A DNA stretch of 42,574 nucleotides, taken from positions 1 to 42,574 of the IMG/VR virus record IMGVR_UViG_3300017755_000013; one strand, 5' to 3'. Shown here in pieces: positions 1-7,641 of this stretch; positions within the stretch are counted from its first letter, which is position 1; each line of letters opens with the position of its first letter. The stretch comes from a virus. A program made the translations under genes and the position numbers. A model generated the notes under the pieces. That model did not search any database. It saw only the letters and a program-made list of their open reading frames with translations, and was not told where the DNA came from.

Positions 1-1
1 A

Positions 2-1000
2 TACTGTAAGAAGAACAAAATCAAACAGAAACCAGTTTACTCAACACCAATGGAAGGTTCAAGTGCATACAAAGTTGGTCTTATGATTGACAAAACTTAT
101 AGTAAAACAGATGACTATGACAGGGGTGTAGACTTACAACCTTTATATGTTGCATTAAGTAAACTAAAGACTGCAGAAGACCACGGTGGTGGTTGGAGTC
201 AAGCAGTAGTTAAAGAAGACGAAGTAGAAGAAGGTAAAGATAAAATCAAATACCGTGGTAATCTAAAAGGATTAAAAGAAGGTAAGTCTCTTAAGAATAA
301 GAAAGAAGAAGTATCAGAAACAACTGATAAAGAAATTAAAGCAGTACAAAAACTTTCTAAAGATATGCAAAGCGTATTAAAAGGTTATCAAAAAATCACT
401 GGAATGGGTGATAAAGAACTCAAAGATACAAAACACAACGATACTTATAAATCAATTTTAGATGCAAGAGATAAAGTCGTTACACTTATCGGAACACTTC
501 AAACAGGTAAATTACTTAAAGGTGAAGAAACAATCTCAGAAGGTAAAAACCTTATGCCAGATGTTCAAAAGATTGTTGACACTAAAGGTGCAGCTAAAGT
601 TGGTGGTATAATGATTGATATGTTTACTGCATCAATGATTACACAAATCTACAGTAAAGTAAACGACCAAAACAAAAAGAAAATGGAGAAGTCAAATATC
701 TCTACACTTGTCGACCTTGCACAAAGAATGATGCAGAAAATGGGTGACAACATGGAAGGAGATACTATTTCAGAAGAGATGATTACTTACAGAGTTAAAG
801 GAATGCAGAAACCCGAAGAACAAAAATTTATTCGTTCTGCAAAAATGATGGGTTTAAAGATTACTATGGATAAAGGTAAGAAAGATACAGTAATCGTTAT
901 GAGTGGAACTAAGAAGAAACTCAGAGACTTTGATGCAGTTGCAAGAGGTAAATCATCATATGGTGACCCTTCAACAATTACACACTTTGACGAGAAGTAA
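2..1000 (+). CDS. Hypothetical protein, 5' end outside the window
   Basis: The reading frame is open to the window edge, and 16 codons precede the first ATG at 50, so that ATG is probably internal and the gene begins upstream. The visible part is lysine- and glutamate-rich with several Met-rich stretches, and I recognise no family. The C-terminal third has alternating hydrophobic and charged segments. The stop codon abuts the ATG of the next gene, suggesting co-translation. Its place just before small virion-like proteins hints at a structural or packaged role, but this is inference. Confidence 0.6.
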   Translation, partial: YCKKNKIKQKPVYSTPMEGSSAYKVGLMIDKTYSKTDDYDRGVDLQPLYVALSKLKTAEDHGGGWSQAVVKEDEVEEGKDKIKYRGNLKGLKEGKSLKNKKEEVSETTDKEIKAVQKLSKDMQSVLKGYQKITGMGDKELKDTKHNDTYKSILDARDKVVTLIGTLQTGKLLKGEETISEGKNLMPDVQKIVDTKGAAKVGGIMIDMFTASMITQIYSKVNDQNKKKMEKSNISTLVDLAQRMMQKMGDNMEGDTISEEMITYRVKGMQKPEEQKFIRSAKMMGLKITMDKGKKDTVIVMSGTKKKLRDFDAVARGKSSYGDPSTITHFDEK

Positions 1001-1546
1001 ATGAGCGTCAAAGGTGATGCGAGATACAAACTTTTTAAGGAGAAACTTAAGAAGTTAGGATACGTAAAAGACGCTGCAAAGAAGACCAATGCCGTAATGG
1101 AGAAGGCTTCAGATTTTGCAATGATGAGTGACGGTGGCAATAAGAAGATTGCACGTGCAGTATCAAAGGCAAAATCAGAGAAAGAATTGCGTGCGATGAT
1201 ACAGAAAATCAGTACAATGGCTGGTGGAAAGTATTCAGAAGCACAAGAGGATGAGGTTATCGATAGAGCAATCGATGCTTTTAACTCAAAAGCAAAGGGA
1301 ATGCAATTAAGACCCGATGCAAACGTTCTTGTTCAGTTATCAAAAATGATTGATACTAAACGAGATACGGAAGTAAGAACGGATGATATGAAAAAGTTGA
1401 AGGTAAAGCATCAAGATGCAGCCAAAGTTTATCAGGCATTAATGTCTGTTAAGCCCGCCTTAAGAGATAAATACTCACGACTTTTACAAAAAGATATAAA
1501 ATCTTTTAAAAAGACTTTTGATACAATATTAAGAGTCGCTAAATAA
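1001..1546 (+). CDS. Small basic hypothetical protein
   Basis: The 181-residue product is strongly lysine-rich and predicted largely helical, without Cys or membrane segments. Its ATG follows the previous stop codon with no gap, so translation is probably coupled. Such basic proteins in T4-like head regions are sometimes packaged with the DNA, but no motif proves that here. The end of the gene overlaps a late-promoter box at 1539-1545, which would serve the next gene. Confidence 0.7.
   Translation: MSVKGDARYKLFKEKLKKLGYVKDAAKKTNAVMEKASDFAMMSDGGNKKIARAVSKAKSEKELRAMIQKISTMAGGKYSEAQEDEVIDRAIDAFNSKAKGMQLRPDANVLVQLSKMIDTKRDTEVRTDDMKKLKVKHQDAAKVYQALMSVKPALRDKYSRLLQKDIKSFKKTFDTILRVAK
1539..1545 (+). 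promoter_or_regulatory. Putative T4-type late promoter (CTAAATA)
   Basis: CTAAATA overlaps the stop codon of the upstream gene and lies 21 nt before the ATG at 1567, which also has a GGAG ribosome-binding site. It resembles the T4 late box TATAAATA and recurs before many genes here. Confidence 0.5.
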
Positions 1547-1566
1547 ATCTATAACGGAGAAATAAA

Positions 1567-2139
1567 ATGGCACTTTGGGGACATACAAGTGGTTCAGAAT
1601 CAAAACCTAACTGGTTATCTGCAGCCGACAAAACAAATACTCAAGCTAAACCATATGGTTGGGAATTAAAAAAAGTAGTGGGTTCAAGAACATTGACTGA
1701 AGTATTAGTCGCATGGTCTAGTTCTGCACTTACAACTGCTCTTGGAGCAGCTGATATCACTGATATCGATTGGGTTTCAACTGGATGGGACGTTTCTGCT
1801 GGTGGAACTCTATCTGCAAAAGTTATATTTAACGAAGCAGTAGACGTTACTGGAACACCTCAACTATCAGTTACTAACGGTAACCAAGGTAGTGGAAGTG
1901 GAAGAGGCCCACATGTATTATCATATGCAAGTGGAACAGGTACTAATGAACTTACATTCACAATTACATACGGTGCAGCGAATGCAGCGATTGCAGCTGA
2001 TGATGTACTAAGTTTTGGTGCAAACCCAGTATCACTAAACAGTGGAACCATTAAAGACAAAGGTACTTCAACTGTATCAACAATTACCTCAATAGCAGGT
2101 ATTGGAACTGCAGCTGGTACACTTACTGCAGTAGCATAA
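1567..2139 (+). CDS. Probable virion protein with Ig/SwmB-like beta domain
   Basis: The 190-residue product is rich in Gly, Ala, Thr and Ser. From about residue 75 to 170 the pattern KVIFNEAVDVTGTPQLSV, a Gly/Ser linker, then LTFTITYG and ADDVLSF resembles the SwmB/Ig-like repeats common in adhesins and phage virion surface proteins. The start follows AACGGAGAAATAAA, a good ribosome-binding site, behind a late-promoter box. Late control and composition suggest a head or tail decoration protein. The family call rests on pattern only. Confidence 0.6.
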   Translation: MALWGHTSGSESKPNWLSAADKTNTQAKPYGWELKKVVGSRTLTEVLVAWSSSALTTALGAADITDIDWVSTGWDVSAGGTLSAKVIFNEAVDVTGTPQLSVTNGNQGSGSGRGPHVLSYASGTGTNELTFTITYGAANAAIAADDVLSFGANPVSLNSGTIKDKGTSTVSTITSIAGIGTAAGTLTAVA

Positions 2140-2147
2140 GTTAAGTA

Positions 2148-2375
2148 ATGGCGTACGTAGCAGTCACAGGTTCGGGTGGAATTTGGGAGTATGATAACGC
2201 TGCAACTAAATCAGATGCAGAAACATACTCCGAATCCAACGGAACTGTAACAAACGGTATTAGAACATTTACATCGATTGGTGGTAATACAGAAAGAGTC
2301 TACATTAAATGTAGAAAAGTCGGTGAAACAATAGTTCGTGGTGAACTAAATAAAAATTACTACGACGCACAATAG
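2148..2375 (+). CDS. Small conserved virion-like protein
   Basis: This 75-residue protein begins MAYVAVTGSGGIWEYDNAAT, a beginning I associate with short proteins of marine T4-like phages. It is beta-rich with one Cys and no membrane segment. It lies 8 nt after the Ig-like gene and probably shares its late transcript. The function is unknown; a structural role is inferred from context. Confidence 0.65.
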   Translation: MAYVAVTGSGGIWEYDNAATKSDAETYSESNGTVTNGIRTFTSIGGNTERVYIKCRKVGETIVRGELNKNYYDAQ

Positions 2376-2385
2376 GAAAAAAATT

Positions 2386-2784
2386 ATGAAAAAATTCAGT
2401 CAATTCATAACAGAAACAAAACAAGTTGGTGGACTTTCTTCAACAGAAATACCACACGACATTGATGATGCAGAAGTTAAGGCTAAAATCAATGCTGTCT
2501 TAGGACATACAGCAAGTTCAGAATACATGAACCCACAAGCTGCAGTCGAACAAATGAAGGCAAAACTCGAACAACTTGGACTTGCAATGATGAAACATGA
2601 TGATGTTGAGTTCAACGAAAGTGGAGAGTTTGACCTTTCTTTCTCAAGATATGGTGAAACATTTGGAAAATCAGTGGATACACCACATGATGAGTTCGAA
2701 AAAGAAGAAAAACTAGTTTCACTTAATGTGAAATACGAAAGGTTAATGAACAACAGTTACAAAGTATACGGTTCATTGGTCTAA
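2386..2784 (+). CDS. Putative packaged internal head protein (CTS-like N-terminus)
   Basis: The 132-residue product begins MKKFSQFITE. T4 internal proteins start with a ten-residue capsid-targeting sequence of the form MKTYQEFIAE, which the gp21 prohead protease removes after the (L/I)xE site. Here I8-T9-E10 fits in spacing and chemistry. The remaining 122 residues are acidic, helical then beta, with no family recognised. The ATG follows an A-rich leader containing AGGA. If the N-terminus is a targeting signal, the mature protein would be packed in the head and injected with the DNA. Confidence 0.55.
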   Translation: MKKFSQFITETKQVGGLSSTEIPHDIDDAEVKAKINAVLGHTASSEYMNPQAAVEQMKAKLEQLGLAMMKHDDVEFNESGEFDLSFSRYGETFGKSVDTPHDEFEKEEKLVSLNVKYERLMNNSYKVYGSLV

Positions 2785-2797
2785 AACCTTCCTTAGA

Positions 2798-2822
2798 GGT
2801 CTACTAAATACCATGGTAGACC
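2798..2822 (+). promoter_or_regulatory. Perfect hairpin carrying a CTAAATA late box
   Basis: GGTCTAC (2798-2804) and GTAGACC (2816-2822) form a perfect 7-bp stem around an 11-nt loop. CTAAATA (2804-2810) begins at the last base of the left arm. No T-run follows, so simple intrinsic termination is unlikely. The downstream gene starts at 2841. Confidence 0.45.
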
Positions 2823-2840
2823 ACTATTTAAAATTATATT

Positions 2841-3212
2841 ATGAGTCTTTTTGACAAACTAACAGCAAAAAACTTTTCTGCATATGCTATGAAGCACTAT
2901 GATGACCCTCAATGTGAGGACATGGAAGACTTCCAAGAGGATTTACGTAGATTCAGATATCTTAAAAGATTACTATTCAGATACCATGAGAGTGGTGAAC
3001 TAAGAGAACGCCTGTTACTCAATCATCTTATATGTCTATTCAATGTATTTGGATACGAACCATGTATGAGAATGTTGAAATTCAAAATAAAAGAAGATAG
3101 ATATTGGTCTTCAATCAAAACCTTACTACTATACCTAGATTACATCACACAGGACTTCGAACCCGAATTACCAATTGACGATGTGGTTGCACAAAGATTG
3201 AGAGAATTGTAA
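2841..3212 (+). CDS. Conserved T4-like marine phage protein, unknown function
   Basis: The 123-residue product is helical. It has a charged N-terminus, a DLRRFRYLKRLLFRYHESGEL core near residues 34-55, and a hydrophobic helical stretch after it. The pattern is familiar from marine T4-like phages, where it has no assigned role. The stop codon is directly followed by the first base of the tRNA-Thr, so both are probably on one transcript. No catalytic motif is visible. Confidence 0.7.
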   Translation: MSLFDKLTAKNFSAYAMKHYDDPQCEDMEDFQEDLRRFRYLKRLLFRYHESGELRERLLLNHLICLFNVFGYEPCMRMLKFKIKEDRYWSSIKTLLLYLDYITQDFEPELPIDDVVAQRLREL

Positions 3213-3288
3213 GCTCCCATAGCTCAGCTGGTAGAGCAACTGATTTGTAATCAGTAGGTCAACCGTTCGAATCGGTTTGGGAGCTCCA
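3213..3288 (+). tRNA. tRNA-Thr (anticodon TGT)
   Basis: A full cloverleaf can be drawn. The acceptor stem is GCTCCCA/TGGGAGC, the D-arm contains AGCTCAGCTGGTAGAGC, and the anticodon stem ACTGA/TCAGT closes a TTTGTAA loop. The T-arm is AACCG-TTCGAAT-CGGTT, and CCA is encoded. It reads ACA, a frequent Thr codon in the surrounding genes. Confidence 0.97.
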
Positions 3289-3301
3289 CTGCTCAAAACA
3301 C

Positions 3302-3308
3302 CTAAATA
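3302..3308 (+). promoter_or_regulatory. Putative late promoter placed for a leaderless start
   Basis: CTAAATA ends exactly 5 nt before the ATG at 3314, and no Shine-Dalgarno is visible. With T4 late-promoter geometry, transcription would start on the A of that ATG. Confidence 0.5.
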
Positions 3309-3313
3309 GATAT

Positions 3314-3898
3314 ATGAGAATAGTAGATACTTTAATAGTCTTTAGAATGCTCAAGATGTTGACAACACCTTGGGAGAAGATGCAGGCATATAAATTTGGG
3401 TTTATCGACAACAAAGGAACTAGAATTAAAAAGATAGATGTTGACGGAAAGATGGTTGACAACAAACCCGAAACTTCTGCAGAGAAAGCTTCCTTGACAC
3501 CTCTACATCGTGTAGTATTCAATCTAAAGAAAATAATAAACAAGGTACCATTTGGTAAATCACAATTTGCATCTTATGCTGTTGCACTTCTTATGTTGAA
3601 GGAACAGAATGAGTTAGAAGAAGACCAAATGGAAGAACTATGTGAGAAGTTCTATAGACATCTAAAAGAACTGGGTAAGGTAGATGCAGAGGTTCTAGAA
3701 GAATCTATGTCAGTCGGTAAATTACAGGCTGGTGGAGTGTATCACTTACGTAGAAGATTAGAACAGTTAGATATAGAATATCCACACAAATCAGAAATTT
3801 CAATCATGGAACATCATTCTAAAGTATTTGGAATAGATGTTTACATTGGTTATATCAACGAAGATAGAGTCTTGGTAACAGAAGATGACGTATACTAA
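3314..3898 (+). CDS. Conserved T4-like marine phage protein, unknown function
   Basis: This 194-residue protein begins MRIVDTLIVFRMLKMLTTPW, a beginning I recognise from uncharacterised proteins of T4-like marine phages, which supports the ATG at 3314. It is mostly helical, with an acidic segment near residues 95-125 and a beta-rich C-terminus. It overlaps the phosphatase gene by 14 nt. No enzyme motif is visible. The start has no ribosome-binding site but sits 5 nt behind a CTAAATA box. Confidence 0.7.
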   Translation: MRIVDTLIVFRMLKMLTTPWEKMQAYKFGFIDNKGTRIKKIDVDGKMVDNKPETSAEKASLTPLHRVVFNLKKIINKVPFGKSQFASYAVALLMLKEQNELEEDQMEELCEKFYRHLKELGKVDAEVLEESMSVGKLQAGGVYHLRRRLEQLDIEYPHKSEISIMEHHSKVFGIDVYIGYINEDRVLVTEDDVY

Positions 3899-4685
3899 TA
3901 AACACCTCTCAGTTTTTCTAGATGAAGACATAGACCATATGGTCTTCAAACCACAAGAAGAACTTAAAAAAGCAAAGTACAAAAACCTAGAGATATGGAG
4001 TGAAGGTTGGGAGACTATAATGTTAGGACAGTTTCCTAAAGGTAATGCAGTTGTTAAAGAATTGCAAGAAATACAGAAACACGTTACAGGTGCAACAGAA
4101 GAACAAAAAGAAGAATATCTTAAATGTGATGAAGATTCAACTTATTATATCAAAGAATATATGAATAAAGAGGACTTAGATTATGATGTAGATGATGTAG
4201 AGTATCTTGAAGACCAGTGTAAGCCTATAATCAAACATCATAAGAATCACTTCAATCGTGCAAGACCATATCAAGTTGCAGAAGAATTAGGTATGGATTT
4301 TGAAAGATATGTAACCGATACTGCAAAGACACCTTCATACCCAAGTGGACATACAGTCCAACCATTTGTAGTTGCAGAGTATTATAGTAGATTATACCCA
4401 CAACACCGTGCTGGATTAATGAACGGTGCAAAGATTAGTGGGTTTGGTAGAGTTATAGCAGGATTACACTATCCTTCAGATTATGAAGCAGGAGTAAAAC
4501 TTGCATCCGAACTCATGGAATTCATGAACTTCGGAAAATTAAAAGAAGATGCACCTATGAATGCCACTGGTGCAGCTGTTTCAACCGATGCAAGTAGTAT
4601 TGGTTTCAAGAAGAGATATAAAAGAAATAAAAAGTATGAACCAAATGCTTTATATACTCTCTTGCGTAGAAACATCAAGAGATAG
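3885..4685 (+). CDS. PAP2-superfamily acid phosphatase
   Basis: All three parts of the PAP2/class A acid phosphatase signature are present: K120-x6-R127-P128, PSGH at 153-156, and R189-x5-H195-x3-D199. In this family the second His is the nucleophile and the third-motif His the proton donor. The protein has 266 residues with no signal peptide or clear membrane segments, so it should be a soluble cytoplasmic enzyme unless exported otherwise. Related genes occur in marine T4-like phages. The substrate cannot be told; the last 40 residues are basic and outside the domain. Confidence 0.88.
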   Translation: MTYTNKHLSVFLDEDIDHMVFKPQEELKKAKYKNLEIWSEGWETIMLGQFPKGNAVVKELQEIQKHVTGATEEQKEEYLKCDEDSTYYIKEYMNKEDLDYDVDDVEYLEDQCKPIIKHHKNHFNRARPYQVAEELGMDFERYVTDTAKTPSYPSGHTVQPFVVAEYYSRLYPQHRAGLMNGAKISGFGRVIAGLHYPSDYEAGVKLASELMEFMNFGKLKEDAPMNATGAAVSTDASSIGFKKRYKRNKKYEPNALYTLLRRNIKR

Positions 4686-4688
4686 ATT

Positions 4689-5864
4689 ATGAACAGATTT
4701 TTGAATTACCTCGCGGTAATTACGTCCCTAGGAATTGCATCAATAGCTGCATATTTCTCAGTGTTAGGTCTTGCAACAATATTTGCTGGTGCCTTCATGG
4801 GTGTTGTAATTATGGCAGGTGCTTTAGAATTTGGTAAAGTCGTAACTGCAGCTTATCTACATCTTGCATGGGAAAAACTCAATTACATGAAATACTATCT
4901 TGTATTTTCAGTATTCGTTCTCATGTTAATTACATCACTGGGTATATTTGGATACCTATCAAAAGCACATTCAGAACAAACAGGGGATACTGCACAAGCA
5001 CAATCTATTGTTGATAGAATCGAGAATCAGATTGCAAGGGAAGAGAACAAGATACAAACCTATCAAGACAGGATAGACAATCTTGGGGGTGCAAAGATAG
5101 ATGTATCAGAGTCTATCAAACAACAAGAAACTATTAGAGATGGTGCATGGGACAGAGTTCAAGGGGATATAGACTATGCAAAGGGTCAAATAACATCTCT
5201 AAGGGGTTCTGTGACTGCACTAGACACGGCTGTAAGCAATCTTAGAGAGAAAGGGATTGAGACTATTACTACCTCAGAAGGGGGAGTATTTACACAGGAT
5301 GAGTTAGAAGTTATAGACTATGTTCAACAGGCAAATACGTTGTTTGACCAACAATCAACTCAAAGAGAACAGATAAGAGATGACATTGCAGAACAACAGA
5401 GTAACATTGACCGTTATAGAGCTCAAGCACAGAAGACTATTGATGATGCAAATGTAGAGATAAAGAGATTACAACAATCATCTACAGGTGATTCAAATGA
5501 GATAATTGCAAAGACCGATGAATTCAACTTGTTGATTGATGAGTCCTATGATATAATAGATGAATACAAAGACGAGATGTTTGAGAGTAAACAAATTATC
5601 CTCAATTTAGAACGTGAAGTGGGCCCAATCAAGTATATTGCAGAGGTAATATACGGACAAGAGGATTCTGTCAAGTACCTTGACAACGCGGTTCGATGGG
5701 TAATTTACATGCTGATTTTTGTATTTGACCCGCTGGCAATTCTATTATTGGTTACATCATTAGGATTGATACAAGGAAAAGGACATACTAAAAAGTTAAG
5801 AGAAACACAAAGAATTGTGCTTCAAGTACCAAAAAAGAGAGTGAAGAAACTTCAAAAAGACTAA
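4689..5864 (+). CDS. Membrane protein with long periplasmic-type coiled coil
   Basis: The 391-residue product has three hydrophobic segments near the N-terminus (about 8-28, 30-50 and 70-92) and another near 336-360 containing FDPLAILLL. Between them lies a roughly 240-residue charged, glutamine-rich region with heptad-like patterning, including IENQIAREENKI. The C-terminal tail is basic. Similar uncharacterised proteins occur in T4-like marine phages. It could scaffold replication or assembly at the inner membrane, but that is speculation. The start is 3 nt after the phosphatase stop. Confidence 0.75.
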   Translation: MNRFLNYLAVITSLGIASIAAYFSVLGLATIFAGAFMGVVIMAGALEFGKVVTAAYLHLAWEKLNYMKYYLVFSVFVLMLITSLGIFGYLSKAHSEQTGDTAQAQSIVDRIENQIAREENKIQTYQDRIDNLGGAKIDVSESIKQQETIRDGAWDRVQGDIDYAKGQITSLRGSVTALDTAVSNLREKGIETITTSEGGVFTQDELEVIDYVQQANTLFDQQSTQREQIRDDIAEQQSNIDRYRAQAQKTIDDANVEIKRLQQSSTGDSNEIIAKTDEFNLLIDESYDIIDEYKDEMFESKQIILNLEREVGPIKYIAEVIYGQEDSVKYLDNAVRWVIYMLIFVFDPLAILLLVTSLGLIQGKGHTKKLRETQRIVLQVPKKRVKKLQKD

Positions 5865-5879
5865 ATACAATTATAAATA
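5861..5879 (+). promoter_or_regulatory. Late promoter pair (CTAAATA and exact TATAAATA)
   Basis: CTAAATA (5861-5867) overlaps the upstream stop codon, and a canonical T4 late box TATAAATA follows at 5872-5879. The latter lies exactly 15 nt before the ATG at 5895, which has an AGGAG site. The same 15-nt spacing occurs at 19642. Confidence 0.7.
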
Positions 5880-5894
5880 TTTCTAGGAGAAATC

Positions 5895-6365
5895 ATGTCA
5901 GACAAATACTTAGACCCTCGTCTAAAAATCGAACACTTACTATACGACATTCGTGGAATGTTGTTAGATATTGAACATACACTTGGTAATATACCACACG
6001 AAGAAGAAAATGTCGAGGACTATTCTGTAGTATTCACAGAGTCTAGTGAAGGTGATTATATCCATCCCGAAACACCAACTCACCCATGCCCAGAAGGGTT
6101 TGGTGAAGATGCTTATTGGGATTGTATCTACCAGTGTTGGATGCAACCAAATGACATGGATGAAGACGAGTATAACTTGTCTACTAACATCGATACAGAT
6201 GCATGTTACGACTCAGTAGCAGGTGAGTGGATGAGAACTGAAGAAGATGATTGGTCAAACGACTGGGCAGCTTATATGGCTCCTATTCATGAAATGGAAG
6301 AAGAAATGTCTCATGAAGAACATCAAGTAGAAGAACCAACAACAGAACATAACGGAGAAGTATAA
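5895..6365 (+). CDS. Acidic hypothetical protein
   Basis: This 156-residue protein is strongly acidic and rich in Tyr, Trp and Met, with four Cys between about residues 64 and 103. The C-terminal 35 residues are a Glu/His-rich tail. Start and ribosome-binding site (CTAGGAGAAATC) are clear, behind an exact T4 late box. Its stop codon overlaps the next ATG (TAATG). No family is recognised; late control suggests a virion-related or late host-modifying role. Confidence 0.7.
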   Translation: MSDKYLDPRLKIEHLLYDIRGMLLDIEHTLGNIPHEEENVEDYSVVFTESSEGDYIHPETPTHPCPEGFGEDAYWDCIYQCWMQPNDMDEDEYNLSTNIDTDACYDSVAGEWMRTEEDDWSNDWAAYMAPIHEMEEEMSHEEHQVEEPTTEHNGEV

Positions 6366-6550
6366 TGGCAATATCAGATTCTATGACTCTAACAGAGTTT
6401 ATGGCAGAATTGGTAGCAACAGAACCAAGTATGGACGGAGCTCCAGCAGAAGGAACAGATGGAAGAGCTCTTGCTCAGACATCATATGACACTTCAAAAG
6501 CAGCTTGGGACACAGAAGTAGCACGTGTTCAAGCTCTAATCGACGGTTAA
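6365..6550 (+). CDS. Small acidic hypothetical protein
   Basis: The 61-residue product is acidic and Ala/Thr-rich, with no Cys and no membrane segment. It is translationally coupled to the previous gene by a TAATG overlap. The C-terminal half, SYDTSKAAWDTEVARVQALI, looks like a single amphipathic helix. The function is unknown. Confidence 0.6.
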   Translation: MAISDSMTLTEFMAELVATEPSMDGAPAEGTDGRALAQTSYDTSKAAWDTEVARVQALIDG

Positions 6551-6568
6551 TTTAGTTTAAAAAACACC

Positions 6569-6597
6569 TTGTATTTTAGCATGTATTCATGTATAAT
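6569..6597 (+). promoter_or_regulatory. Sigma70-like promoter for the primase operon
   Basis: TTGTAT (6569-6574), a 17-nt spacer and a perfect TATAAT (6592-6597). The ATG at 6604 follows the -10 box by exactly 6 nt, so the predicted transcript starts on the start codon. This rules out the in-frame ATG at 6589, which lies upstream of the -10 box. Confidence 0.75.
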
Positions 6598-6603
6598 GAA
6601 TGT

Positions 6604-7641
6604 ATGCTATGGTTAGAAAGAAAATATCTTTCTATGTGTGTGGGTTCTCTAGAGCTTGCAAAATGGAAGGGTGATACAACACTGAATCACAGGTGTTTAT
6701 ATTGTGGAGATTCTCAAAAGAATAAACACAAAGCACGTGGGTATCATTTCGTTGTAGAACAAAGTTTTATATACAAATGTCACAATTGTGGTAAATCCAC
6801 ATCTAGTGTAAATTTTATCAAAGACCATTTCCCTGTACTACATAAAGAGTACATTAAAGAATGGTTAACAGAGAGTGGTAAGAAACCTAAAAAACATGCC
6901 TCGGGTCATAAGATGCCAAGTGCAAATGAATTCAAGTTCACTCCAAAAACAGAATTACTAAATATGATTAAAGTTGACTTGTCAGCGATTATGTTTCCTG
7001 CTAGAGAGAAACAAGTTGCAAGAGAATATCTACAGAACAGGAAAGTTCCCGAAGACAAGATTGACACTCTATGGTTTGTAGAGTCAGCACAAACTCTTGG
7101 TCTTCTTCATGAGAAGTATAAAGACAGAGTTCTTGGGACAGACCCAAGAATAATATTACCATTCTTTAAAGAGGATGGGGAACTCGTAGGAGTATCGGGT
7201 AGAGCAATTAATGACTCACCATTACGATACCTTACAATGAGGCTCCTAGATGATGTTCCACTCATCTATAACATAGAAAATGTGGACAAGACAAAAACTA
7301 TCTATGTTACCGAAGGCCCTATAGATAGTTTATTCCTACCCAATAGTATTGCAGTCGGGGGTAGTGACTTTAAGAAAATAGACGATGGTATAAAAGATAA
7401 TGCAATTATCATTTATGATAATGAACCTCGTAATGAAGAGATACTCAAGAAGCTTAAGGAAGTAATTGAGTTAGGATATAAAGTTTGCATATGGGACGAC
7501 AGACGTATTGCAAACTGTAAAGATATAAACGATATGATAATGAGTGGATTGAGTCAAAGTGAAATAATAGATATCATTAATGCTTGTACATTTGAAGGTC
7601 TTTCGGCAAACTTAAAACTTATGGAGTACAAGAAAATATGA
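6604..7641 (+). CDS. 61: DNA primase, T4 gp61-like
   Basis: The protein makes RNA primers for lagging-strand synthesis with the replicative helicase. An N-terminal zinc ribbon is visible: C31-x2-C34 then C59-x2-C62, with CGDSQKNKHKARG between them, as in gp61 and DnaG relatives. A TOPRIM-like region follows, with YVTEGPIDS near 240 and an acidic DNEP patch. The C-terminal WDDR...CKDINDMI resembles the usual KDiND segment. I chose ATG 6604 because the earlier ATG at 6589 lies upstream of the -10 box; the product is then 345 residues. It overlaps nrdA by 4 nt. Confidence 0.9.
   Translation: MLWLERKYLSMCVGSLELAKWKGDTTLNHRCLYCGDSQKNKHKARGYHFVVEQSFIYKCHNCGKSTSSVNFIKDHFPVLHKEYIKEWLTESGKKPKKHASGHKMPSANEFKFTPKTELLNMIKVDLSAIMFPAREKQVAREYLQNRKVPEDKIDTLWFVESAQTLGLLHEKYKDRVLGTDPRIILPFFKEDGELVGVSGRAINDSPLRYLTMRLLDDVPLIYNIENVDKTKTIYVTEGPIDSLFLPNSIAVGGSDFKKIDDGIKDNAIIIYDNEPRNEEILKKLKEVIELGYKVCIWDDRRIANCKDINDMIMSGLSQSEIIDIINACTFEGLSANLKLMEYKKI

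Noticed and set aside
2-1000. UvsX/RecA C-terminal part
   Set aside because: The charged composition was suggestive at first, but no recombinase motif is present in the visible part.
6589-6591. ATG 6589 as the primase start
   Set aside because: It lies upstream of the TATAAT box at 6592, so it would not be transcribed from that promoter.
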